Below are positions 1 through 6,558 of a stretch of 35,515 bases of DNA, one piece after another; position 1 is the stretch's first letter; every line of letters begins with the position of its first letter. The notes beneath the pieces were generated by a model. That model made no database searches, was not told the DNA's origin, and was given only the letters and a program-made list of their open reading frames with translations. The stretch lies in assembly GCF_030518155.1 (NCBI RefSeq), contig NZ_JAULRU010000257.1:1-35515 (forward strand), in the 5' to 3' direction. Source of the stretch: Gilvimarinus gilvus (lineage in GTDB: Bacteria; Pseudomonadota; Gammaproteobacteria; Pseudomonadales; Cellvibrionaceae). The position numbers and the translations under genes are program-made.

Positions 1-85
1 GGTCGCATTAACTGCTTGCATGAGGAAAATGATGACAATATTAAACGCCATGATCCGTGACGGAAAAGAATGGCAGCAAGCTTAA
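1..85 (+). CDS. IS110/IS1111-family transposase, C-terminal end (partial, runs off the left edge)
   Basis: An open frame entering from the left edge (codons from base 2) reads VALTACMRKMMTILNAMIRD and seven more residues before a TAA at 83-85. This matches the usual C-terminus of IS110/IS1111 transposases (pattern VAL-x-A-CMRK-xx-TILNAM-x-RDG), the Transposase_20 region of a DEDD-type recombinase. Only about 27 residues are in the window. The following 20-25 bases (about 86-108, containing TTTGTCAAAAGAATACGTTGG-like sequence) resemble the subterminal inverted repeat of IS1111-type elements. A plausible half attC site then begins, so the element probably targeted an attC. The family call rests on a short but characteristic motif. 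Confidence 0.72.
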   Translation, partial: VALTACMRKMMTILNAMIRDGKEWQQA

Positions 86-104
86 TTTGTCAAAAGAATA
101 CGTT

Positions 105-142
105 GGTTCAGGCTTGATTTTTACCACAGTCGCTTGTTATAT
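105..142 (-). other. Half of an integron attC site (R'' side), interrupted by the IS1111-type element
   Basis: Directly after the stop of the zinc-ribbon cassette gene, the minus strand reads GGCATATAACAAGCGACTG. ATATAAC (142-136) occupies the inverse-core position and is followed by the AAGCG typical of attC left arms. No matching right arm or GTTRRRY core is seen before the IS110-like sequence at the window edge. I infer that the second half lies beyond the insertion element. The inner boundary is approximate. Confidence 0.5.
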
Positions 143-146
143 GCCA

Positions 147-434
147 CTATTCGACCACCTCCAATGGAGATATTACTGCGTACACCACATCGAAAATAAA
201 CCACGCAATACCGACTATGATAATACCCGCCACACCGAACGTATTAAGAGACAATATAGCGGCGAAAAAGAATACAACGAATCCCAGTGTGAAAACCACT
301 GTACCGAAAATCCAATGTGCCCTTACTCTTGCCCCACATGATCCACATTTAGCACCGCGGATTGCTATTGGCGCAATAAGCCCGAATAGACTGACACTGT
401 GTTGGGCACACTTCGGGCACTTTCGTTTACGCAT
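147..434 (-). CDS. Small zinc-ribbon membrane protein (integron cassette gene)
   Basis: A 95-residue protein. The N-terminal third carries two CxxC pairs (CPKC near residue 6 and CGSC near residue 30), the pattern of a short zinc ribbon. Two hydrophobic segments follow (roughly residues 43-63 and 66-88), so it is probably an inner-membrane protein with a cytoplasmic zinc-binding head. The ATG at 434 has a good ribosome-binding site (GAGGGG) and starts 17 bases after the GTTATAT core of the upstream attC, exactly where a cassette gene should begin. The gene fills its cassette and ends next to another attC-like core. A protein of the same architecture, but little obvious identity, is encoded at 34474-34803. 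Function unknown. Confidence 0.75.
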   Translation of the reverse strand: MRKRKCPKCAQHSVSLFGLIAPIAIRGAKCGSCGARVRAHWIFGTVVFTLGFVVFFFAAILSLNTFGVAGIIIVGIAWFIFDVVYAVISPLEVVE

Positions 435-445
435 GTCGCCCCCTC

Positions 446-530
446 ATATAACGCCAACATTTGCAGATTTTTGGTTGTTGCTGTCTTTCAAGCAACAGCC
501 AAAAATTCCGGCAAGATGGCTTTGTTATGT
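446..530 (-). repeat. attC recombination site
   Basis: On the minus strand the site starts with the inverse core ACATAAC (530-524) and ends with GTTATAT (452-446). Between them are GCCATCTTGC and GCAAATGTTGGC, which pair imperfectly, and an inner hairpin with GGCTGTTGCT against AGCAACAACC. Size (85 nt), complementary cores and position between two short minus-strand genes all fit a chromosomal-integron attC read on the minus strand. Confidence 0.75.
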
Positions 531-539
531 TTTTATTTG

Positions 540-881
540 CTAAATTCTTAATAGTTGGATATAACACCTGCCTTGCGAATCCACATCGCTTTCATCTACC
601 CAAACTCTTATTGGCTTATTAGCCATATATGCAGCCAGAGCTATTGAATAGCCTTTACTATAGTCAGTGGATCTCTTAAATCTTAAAAGTATTTTTCCAG
701 AATCTAAAGTACACCCGCCAAGCTGGGACAAGTTTAAGGTTATAAAGTCTTCATATGGTTGATTCTCGGAGGAAAATCCAATCGCCTCGATACTTGCTGA
801 AGCGCTGGTTAATGCCATTGTTTTATTAGTGGCAAACGTAGAAACAGTAAAAATTAGGATTATCATTATTAAATTTTTCAA
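540..881 (-). CDS. Small exported protein of unknown function (integron cassette gene)
   Basis: A 113-residue protein with an N-terminal signal peptide (hydrophobic residues 3-18, probable cleavage near ALTSASA at 23-29). The mature part is about 90 residues with two cysteines (near 57 and 105) that could form a disulfide. Its sequence (SxGYSIALAAYMANKPIRVWV, then a CYIQ end) resembles small periplasmic hypothetical proteins common in marine gammaproteobacteria, for which I know no function. The start is TTG at 881, with GGAG eight bases upstream; an internal ATG at 866 would cut the signal peptide short. The gene is followed by an attC (446-530). It is preceded by the group II intron, which separates it from its own upstream core site. 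Confidence 0.7.
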   Translation of the reverse strand: MKNLIMIILIFTVSTFATNKTMALTSASASIEAIGFSSENQPYEDFITLNLSQLGGCTLDSGKILLRFKRSTDYSKGYSIALAAYMANKPIRVWVDESDVDSQGRCYIQLLRI

Positions 882-920
882 TTTTACACTCCATTACTTA
901 AAAATAGGACTTAAAAACAG

Positions 921-2893
921 TCGTGGTAGAACGCCCCATTACTGAGACGCCCCCACACAGATCCGGACGTGCGGAATTACCGCATCCGGCTCCTCATTAA
1001 TATCATTGCCCGCGTAAATCACAAGCTCTCTCATCATACCAATCCACAATGACGCGCGGCTTGCGCACTCGCATTGACTGGAAACCAAAGTGGTTAAGCA
1101 TACTTTTCATTCCATTCCATGTGAAGCTCTTCCTCTGACTACGCCTGTTGAGCCATTTGTAAAGACTCTCAAGTATATAGTCAAAGACCCTACCCACACT
1201 GCGACTGTTACCACTGAGTGCAAAGTAGTTTCGAAAGCCCTGCACCTTTCTATTTAGCTGAGGAATCAACTGGCATAGCCGCTTATGGCGGTGCTCTTTG
1301 ATCCAACCATAGAAAGTACGCAGTGCCGCCCTGTGTTTCTTAGGGCTGGTTTCTCGCCGCACCCTCGCCTCGCCTTTATAGTCAATCTCCCAGAATAGTC
1401 TAAATCCCAAGAAATCAAAGTGCATGGCCTGATTCGGCTTGAAACGACTGAAGCGCTTTAGCGATGTTTTATCCCGCGCCACCTCTAAACTGAATTTATT
1501 CAGTCTGGAAGGTAGCTCTTGGTAAAACATTTCGGCTTCATCTTTATACTGAAAAGCGACCACAAAGTCATCGGCATACCGTATCAGCATGGCGTGTCCT
1601 TGCAGTCGTGGCTTGATAACCTTCTCAAACCAGAGATCAAGTGCGTAGTGCAAATAGATATTTGCCAAAACAGGACTGATCACACCGCCTTGCGGCGTTC
1701 CCGCGCTCGGCTTCTGCTTTCGGCCTGTCGGCTCCACAACACGTGCTTTTAACCACTGGTTGATTAAGCTCAGCAACGCATGATCTTCGATTTTAAGCGC
1801 AAGCATTTTCAGCAGCCAATCATGATCCATGTTGTCAAAGAAGCCTTTAATATCAGCCTCTACAATATAGCCATAACTGCCGTACTGTAAGTTCATCTGT
1901 AAACTATGAACCGCCTGGTGAGCACTTTTCTTAGCGCGATAGCCGTAGCTACACGTTAAGAATTCCGGCTCCCAGATACTCTGCACTAAATCAGATACAC
2001 TTTGCTGAACGATTTTATCGGTTAACGTTGGCAACCCTAAAGGGCGCTGCTTTCCGTTTGCTTTGGGAATATACACACGCTTCACATCACTGACCCGATA
2101 GCGTTTAGCTTCGAGAGCACCCGCGAGCGAATGAATATTCTCGACCAGCCTCGCTTCATAGTCTGGCGCTGTTACGCCATCTATGCCTGCCGCTGAAGAT
2201 TTATTGAGATTAAGCCACCCATTAAACAGTGATTTCGCAGTCAATTGTCCATAGAGATTTTGAAAGCGATGTTTCGGGTGTGTTTGTGCTTTAAATGCTA
2301 TGGCGTTTAATTCGGTTGTCATAGTAATTCCAGCCCTACTTTGTCCGGACTATGTATCTGTTAAACGCCGCGATATTAATGTCAGCCCCTTTGCCGTGTA
2401 AGTGGCTTTCCCACTCTCAGACTACTATGAGCTGATCCGACTTCCAGAGCGTCTTCGGTTGCCTCGCCTTTTACTTAGCTGCCCTACCCACTCCATTGGG
2501 AACGACTCTGGATCTCACAAGTTCCTGCCGAAACTCTTTATACATGCCACGGTTTGATAACTCCGCTAGGTCTTTACAATCTCGCCTGAAAAAAAAATAA
2601 TGATTGCTCAGCATGGACTTCGATGGCGTTACAAACCTCGTCACCTAGGATTCGCTACTTTCGGAGCGATACCAACACTTCAGGGCCACGGCAGCCCCTA
2701 TGGCCTATATAATTCTCTGTCTACGCTTCACGCTGGTTGTTTCTGCTGTTTGTGGGAGGGTCGCCCCTCGCACCGGAAAGTGTATGCGATCCACAGCTTC
2801 CGCGCAGCGCGCAAGACTCGATACCGGTGAGCGGCTAACTCTTGCCCGACAGGGACTTTCACCCTGCAAGTTTCGACAAGCTTCTTGTCGCAC
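921..2893 (-). mobile_element. Group II intron (complete, ~1.97 kb) inserted in an attC core
   Basis: The 5' end at 2893 reads GTGCGACAAGAAGCTTGTCG, the standard GUGYG start, followed by a domain I-like segment with GGGTGAAAGTCCC. About 570 nt of structured leader precede the maturase gene. After the gene, a domain V hairpin (about 964-1000; GAGCCGGATGCGGTAATTCC then GCACGTCCGGATC) and a domain VI end in CTACCACGAC at 921. The candidate branch-point A lies eight bases from the 3' end. The upstream exon ends ...GGGCGTTA and the downstream exon begins TGTTTTTAAG; joined, they give a GTTATGT core. The intron and its gene point the same way as the cassettes. Boundaries come from motif reading, not structure prediction. 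Confidence 0.88.
1003..2322 (-). CDS. ltrA: Group II intron reverse transcriptase/maturase
   Basis: This 439-residue intron-encoded protein helps splicing and copies the intron into DNA at a new site. RT fingers and palm run from about residue 45 to 310: GIDGV (46-50), RPLGLPTLTDK (93-103), the first catalytic aspartate in EADIKGFFD (D157), GTPQGGVISPVLANI (208-222) and the RYADD box (248-252, catalytic D251/D252). The GIIM maturase (X) domain covers about 330-410 (FYGWIKEHR ... LNRRSQRKSF). No C-terminal HNH endonuclease is present, so insertion probably uses single-stranded or replicating target DNA. It is full length with all catalytic residues, so the element may still be active. The ATG at 2322 has GGA upstream. 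Confidence 0.93.
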   Translation of the reverse strand: MTTELNAIAFKAQTHPKHRFQNLYGQLTAKSLFNGWLNLNKSSAAGIDGVTAPDYEARLVENIHSLAGALEAKRYRVSDVKRVYIPKANGKQRPLGLPTLTDKIVQQSVSDLVQSIWEPEFLTCSYGYRAKKSAHQAVHSLQMNLQYGSYGYIVEADIKGFFDNMDHDWLLKMLALKIEDHALLSLINQWLKARVVEPTGRKQKPSAGTPQGGVISPVLANIYLHYALDLWFEKVIKPRLQGHAMLIRYADDFVVAFQYKDEAEMFYQELPSRLNKFSLEVARDKTSLKRFSRFKPNQAMHFDFLGFRLFWEIDYKGEARVRRETSPKKHRAALRTFYGWIKEHRHKRLCQLIPQLNRKVQGFRNYFALSGNSRSVGRVFDYILESLYKWLNRRSQRKSFTWNGMKSMLNHFGFQSMRVRKPRVIVDWYDERACDLRGQ

Positions 2894-2959
2894 TAACGCC
2901 CAAATTTGCGGGCGACTGAAGCGAAGCGTAAGGCGCTCCGCAAGATTTGTTTGTTAGGC
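2894..2959 (-). repeat. attC recombination site, split by the group II intron
   Basis: Minus strand: inverse core GCCTAAC (2959-2953), then CAAATCTTGCG, a loop with GCTTCGCTTC, then CGCAAATTTG and GGGCGTTA up to 2894. The two arms pair except for one extra G in the first arm, the extrahelical base typical of attC left arms, which fixes the site's orientation on the minus strand. The GTT core is cut after GTTA by the group II intron. The remaining core bases (TGT) are at 920-918. Confidence 0.85.
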
Positions 2960-2966
2960 TTAACGA

Positions 2967-3419
2967 CTAAACCCCTACTGGATACCTGCTTGCAATGGCA
3001 ATACGGTTCCAACTATTCATTAGAACTCCAGCCCACTGGACTGACGAAATCTGAACATCTGTTAATTCCGAACTGGCCACTTTATAAACGTCATCAGATA
3101 TCTGGCCATCCGAAATATTTGTAATAGCCTCTATTAAAGTTAATGCTGCTCGCTCAGTTTCTGTAAAATATTGTGTCTCTTTCCACAATGAAAGAACAGC
3201 TAGTCGATCAAGGCTTTCCTCGGATTTTACTGCGTCACTCGAATGCATTTTCATGCAGAAAGCACAACCGTTTATTTGTGATACCCTCAGTTTAAGTAGA
3301 TGGCAAAACCCCTCAGTGAAGCCCGCGCCCTCAAGGTCTGCAGAAACCAATTGATCTAGCTCTACTACTTTTTTGTACATTTCAGGCGAGGTTTTTCCGA
3401 GGTTTATCCTTTCTTTCAT
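2967..3419 (-). CDS. Carboxymuconolactone decarboxylase / AhpD-like family protein (integron cassette gene)
   Basis: A 150-residue all-helical protein of the AhpD/CMD family. The hallmark is NGCAFCMKMHSSDA near residue 55, with the CxxC pair and the downstream histidine that AhpD-type peroxidases use for thiol-disulfide chemistry. Family members are small oligomeric antioxidant or peroxidase-like enzymes; the substrate cannot be told here. I take the ATG at 3419 as start; a TTG two codons upstream is also open. The stop lies eight bases before the GCCTAAC inverse core of its attC. A GTTAGGC core lies 19 bases upstream of the ATG, so this is a complete cassette, the one nearest the integrase remnant. 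Confidence 0.85.
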   Translation of the reverse strand: MKERINLGKTSPEMYKKVVELDQLVSADLEGAGFTEGFCHLLKLRVSQINGCAFCMKMHSSDAVKSEESLDRLAVLSLWKETQYFTETERAALTLIEAITNISDGQISDDVYKVASSELTDVQISSVQWAGVLMNSWNRIAIASRYPVGV

Positions 3420-3437
3420 ACTCAAATCTCATTAATA

Positions 3438-3505
3438 GCCTAACAGTTAATTCAAAAGACTAAGTAAAATCCCTCGCGGCAATATAACACCCCGAGAAGT
3501 TAGAC
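3438..3505 (-). repeat. Putative attC or attI-like core at the head of the left array
   Basis: On the minus strand GTCTAAC (3505-3499) and GTTAGGC (3444-3438) flank 54 bases, with GTTAGGC exactly at the start of the AhpD-like cassette. The internal arms (TTCTCGGGG against CGCGAGGGA) pair poorly, so this may be a degenerate attC or the attI junction rather than a working attC. Confidence 0.45.
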
Positions 3506-3760
3506 GAAAAAGTGTTGCTAAGCAATTGATATTACTAGACAAGGAGCAATTTTTGACAGTTCCTTGTCCGAGAAAAGAAAGACTCTTTCTTTATAATTCT
3601 GACTTTATTCGTTTTCTTTGTTCTGAACAACCCCTATGCAACCTAATGATTGTATTGCGGTTTTTACAACCCTCACTCGAATTGGCGTCAAACTTTGCTT
3701 AAAGCTACGTGAAAAAGTGTTTTGACAAAATTTGCGGGGGAAATTTACCTATTTATCCAT
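3506..3760. other. AT-rich stretch without recognisable genes
   Basis: No plausible reading frame with a ribosome-binding site was found on either strand. GAAAAAGTGTT occurs twice in direct orientation, in CGAAAAAGTGTTGC (from 3505) and GTGAAAAAGTGTTTTG (about 3710-3725). This would be the place of attI and the cassette promoter if the integron were intact, but neither can be assigned. Confidence 0.4.
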
Positions 3761-4065
3761 GGGTCTTCCCTAGTTCAGGTGGGCGGGAATTAAACACAGC
3801 TCTCCCAAATGAAACAGAGTGGCCGCCTTAAACCGTTCTTTATTTCTGAATCCTCGCCACGTACCTTCAACAGTTTTATTCTTCTATTGATACTTTCTGC
3901 TCCAGCATTGCTTTTTCTATGAACGATTGCGTTGATGATTCCCCAGAGATTCTTCTTAATGCTAGCCACCACTGTTTTAATCGGAGTTAGCCTGGCACGG
4001 GCCGCCCATCCGTACCAACGAGCCCAAGCTCTCTGAGCGCAACCTCGAGTAGAATAGTTCCATAA
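3761..4065 (-). pseudogene. ISL3-family transposase remnant (C-terminal part, frameshifted)
   Basis: The minus strand reads LWNYSTRGCAQRAWARWYGW and then RLTPIK, LWGIINAIVHRKSNAGAESI and RRIKLLKVR. These match the C-terminal DDE domain of ISL3-type transposases (WYxWAxRxRLxPI, WGIINAI, NAxAESIN). After KVR the frame is lost: the expected RGFRNKERFKAATLFHLGEL continues in another frame to a TAG at 3770-3772. The next bases on the plus strand, GGGTCTTCCCTAG from 3761, look like the outer end of the element. The N-terminal half is missing, and the fragment stops within 30 bases of the integrase remnant. Confidence 0.72.
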
Positions 4066-4092
4066 ACGTCCAGCTCACTAAGGAGGTTTAAT

Positions 4093-4323
4093 ATGTCACG
4101 GAGTCCTTTTCTTGAAATGGTACGCCAAGAGATTCGCTTGCGAGGGTATAGCATGCGCACAGAGCGTACCTATCTTTACTGGATTCGTCATTTCGTCTTG
4201 TTTAACGATAAACTACACCCCGAGGCGTTAGAGAACGCAGAAATAGAAAGGTTTCAGCGCTACCTCGTGGTTAATCGCAAAGTTAGTGCTGGCACTCGTA
4301 GCCCTGTCGATAGCCTATTCTAA
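4093..4323 (+). pseudogene. intI: Truncated integron integrase (IntI N-terminal fragment)
   Basis: 76 residues. The segment FLEMVRQEIRLRGYSMRTER followed by TYLYWIRHFVLFNDKLHPE is the N-terminal core-binding (SAM-like) domain of integron tyrosine recombinases. It is a standard match up to VVNRKVSAGT (about residue 68), where intact IntI proteins continue QNQALxALxFLY. Here the sequence becomes RSPVDSLF and stops, so the catalytic domain (R-H-R-Y) and the IntI-specific patch are missing. The ribosome-binding site AAGGAGG sits at the right spacing before the ATG. Orientation is opposite to the cassettes at 1-3440, as in a normal integron. It cannot recombine sites by itself. The break at about 4300 marks the edge of the mobile region. 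Confidence 0.85.
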
Positions 4324-4409
4324 ACATTCACGTGCTTGTGAAAACTTATTCTGATTTTGTTCATGCCTATGTCGCATTGTTCAAACTTATGCGCGGATTT
4401 ACGTTGCGT

Positions 4410-5771
4410 TTACAACGACAACTTACTGGCAGGCATTACCTGCCCATTTTGTTGTAATGTTAACGCTTGTGCCACGCCCGTATCATCCAGCTCAAAGTGC
4501 AAGCTTGCCTCAACCGCCTTAAAGAAAAATTCAGTATCCGAGCGAGCGAAAACAGGCAACTTGCCTTGCCCCGTTGCTTGAGCAAACAGCTGATCGTCTT
4601 CCAGTGTGACGCTAAGTACAAAACCCGGTGCCAACTGATACTCCCCGGTAAGTTTCCTTAACTGATCGGGCGCAACAGCATGCTGGGCAGTTTGATCCGC
4701 TAAGTATTGCCCCAAGGTTCTGGCCATAAAAGCGTGGCCTAGCGCATCGAAGTCTTGCGCTGCATTTAGGAGAATCACAATACCGCGTTGATTCTCTTTG
4801 TCAAAAGCCATAAACGATCGCGAACCACCAGTACCGCCATTGTGCCAATGGTAGGTCGCATTAGGAGTGGATTGAATAAACCACGCCAAGCCAATTTTCA
4901 GGCCGGGAGCAACGTCGGCGATCGGCTTATGGGTTAGGGAAATGGCATCGGCCAGCTCACCACTGGGGGCAAGGTTTAATGCTAAATACCTGTGCATGTC
5001 ATTGATACTGGCGTTAATAGCGCCGGCACCGGCCATGGCTAAAAAGTGCCAGCGTGGGGCGGGGCTGTTGGCAGTAAAGTGCGGGGAGGCAACCTTCTGA
5101 TTGTTGTCAGCGGGCTCGTTGATAAAGCTGTGCTGCATTTTGAGTGGGGTTAATATCTTTTGCTCGAGTAACTTGTCGTATTCACTCCGATTCGCCTGCG
5201 CCACGAGCTCACCCAGTAATCCAGTGCCTAAATTTGAGTATTCAACCAAAGTCCCAGGTTCACGAGTCTTGTCAAAGCCGGATAAAAATTTCCACAAATG
5301 CTCGCGATCATAATCGGCATAGGGGTCGAGAAAATTCAATGGTGAAAAATCAGTCGGGATACGTGGCAAGCCGGAGCGATGAGTGGCAAGATCGGCAAAG
5401 GTAACCTTCGTTAATCCGTTTGCTTCGTTAGCAACCTGCTCAGGCATATACCCGGCAACCTGGTCATTGAGCTTTACTACTTTACCTTGTACCGAGTCGG
5501 CTAGCAGTAAGCTGGTAAAGGTTTTGCTGATGGAGCCAATTTCTAGGGCATGCTGGCGCGTAAGCTTCTCTTGTGTTTTAGCGTTCGCCAAGCCTAAGGT
5601 TATAACAGATGTGTTGCCCGCCTCAATGACCACAACGGCGGCACCCACACCGAGCCCCTGCTCACTTATACTATGCGTCAGGTACTGCTCAATATCCTCA
5701 GCCGGTGTAGCAGACGCCTGACACGCCGCCAAACTTAGTAGTACGGCGCCAATCCTATGATAAATATGCAT
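4410..5771 (-). CDS. Serine hydrolase of the class C beta-lactamase / PBP4-like family, exported
   Basis: A 453-residue exported enzyme. The N-terminus is a signal peptide; LAAC at residues 14-17 is a usable lipobox, though cleavage after ASA (about 21) is also possible. Catalytic motifs are present: SxxK at S80-I-S-K83 (nucleophile and base), YSN at 178-180, and HNGG at 310-313 in place of KTG. The C-terminal ~100 residues form a small beta domain (DUF3471-like). Relatives include esterases, peptidases and AmpC. HNGG rather than KTG and the extra domain favour an esterase or peptidase over true beta-lactamase. The start is ATG 5771 with GGAGAGG upstream; a longer frame to 5903 lacks a signal peptide at its end. 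Confidence 0.87.
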   Translation of the reverse strand: MHIYHRIGAVLLSLAACQASATPAEDIEQYLTHSISEQGLGVGAAVVVIEAGNTSVITLGLANAKTQEKLTRQHALEIGSISKTFTSLLLADSVQGKVVKLNDQVAGYMPEQVANEANGLTKVTFADLATHRSGLPRIPTDFSPLNFLDPYADYDREHLWKFLSGFDKTREPGTLVEYSNLGTGLLGELVAQANRSEYDKLLEQKILTPLKMQHSFINEPADNNQKVASPHFTANSPAPRWHFLAMAGAGAINASINDMHRYLALNLAPSGELADAISLTHKPIADVAPGLKIGLAWFIQSTPNATYHWHNGGTGGSRSFMAFDKENQRGIVILLNAAQDFDALGHAFMARTLGQYLADQTAQHAVAPDQLRKLTGEYQLAPGFVLSVTLEDDQLFAQATGQGKLPVFARSDTEFFFKAVEASLHFELDDTGVAQALTLQQNGQVMPASKLSL

Positions 5772-5862
5772 CTTGCCTCTCCCTATCAACGCAATATATG
5801 TTGTGCGGTTTACATACTTAGTCGCAGGGGCAAGACAATTCTTACCAAGGTGTAAATTTATT

Positions 5863-6465
5863 TTAAGAATTTGCCATATTAATATAGCCAGGCTGCGCTT
5901 CAATATCGCTTAGCCACCGTGCTATATGCGTAAAAGAACTCAAATCAAATCCGCCCTCGGCGGCAACGTGGGTATAAGCATAAAGGGCTATATCGGCAAT
6001 GCTGTACTGACCGGCCACCAAATATGGATTACCTGCCAAGTGTGTATCCATCACCCTAAGAGCCGCATAACCTGCCTTGCGCTTGGCTTCAATCTCCTGC
6101 TCGAACTGATCCGCGGTATTCGCAATATGCACCCAGTACCTTATCGTGGCGATATTGGGCTCGTGAGAGTATTGCTCGAAGAACATCCATTGCAAAAGCT
6201 GGGCCTGCGCAAACGAATCGGTGGGCATTAATGCTGAACCCTGCGCCAGGTACCAAAGCGCCGCATTGGACTCCGGCAAGTAACGCTCGCCCACTTTCAA
6301 AACGGGTATGCGACCATTGGGATTCATCGCTAAAAATTCTGGCGTGCGGGATTGTTTTTGTAGAATATCCACCTCGACTTTATGAAAGGGGATACCCAAC
6401 TGATGCATGGCAAGGCGTAACTTGTAGCAGTTACCTGAGCTTTGAAATTGATAGAGAGTATGCAT
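5863..6465 (-). CDS. Glutathione S-transferase family protein
   Basis: A 200-residue, full-length cytosolic GST. The N-terminal thioredoxin-like domain (1-80) has YQFQSSGNCYKLRLAM at the glutathione site, the cis-proline loop NGRIPVL (about 50-56) and the PESNAAL motif (about 64-70) that binds the gamma-glutamyl group. The C-terminal helical domain (about 90-200) contains YLVAGQYSIADIALYAY, the N-capping box/hydrophobic staple of the fold. The family conjugates glutathione to electrophiles or acts as a reductase or isomerase; the substrate cannot be read from sequence. ATG 6465 has a GGAAGATG leader. It lies upstream of, and in line with, the serine hydrolase, separated by about 90 bp, and may or may not be cotranscribed. 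Confidence 0.9.
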   Translation of the reverse strand: MHTLYQFQSSGNCYKLRLAMHQLGIPFHKVEVDILQKQSRTPEFLAMNPNGRIPVLKVGERYLPESNAALWYLAQGSALMPTDSFAQAQLLQWMFFEQYSHEPNIATIRYWVHIANTADQFEQEIEAKRKAGYAALRVMDTHLAGNPYLVAGQYSIADIALYAYTHVAAEGGFDLSSFTHIARWLSDIEAQPGYINMANS

Positions 6466-6521
6466 GGCTCATCTTCCATTGACGATGTGACTCATCATAC
6501 CGTTCTGAACCGGACAAAAGC

Positions 6522-6556
6522 AAAAAGGCCAGACGTATGCTCATCTGGCCTTTTTT
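6522..6556. terminator. Bidirectional rho-independent terminator
   Basis: AAAAAGGCCAGA (6522-6533) pairs with TCTGGCCTTTTTT (6544-6556) around a 10-base loop, giving a GC-rich stem with A/T runs on both sides. It lies three bases after the stop of the SGNH esterase gene (minus strand) and closes the fucose operon. Confidence 0.88.
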
Positions 6557-6558
6557 GC

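Noticed and set aside
57-341. 94-residue plus-strand frame at the left edge
   Set aside because: It overlaps the transposase end in another frame, the attC half, and the antisense of the zinc-ribbon gene; no family resemblance.
2600-2957. Several open frames on both strands upstream of the maturase
   Set aside because: They lie in the structured 5' part of the group II intron and have no ribosome-binding sites or protein-like composition.
4410-5771. Calling the serine hydrolase an AmpC beta-lactamase resistance gene
   Set aside because: It has HNGG instead of KTG and an extra C-terminal domain; it fits the broader esterase/peptidase group better.
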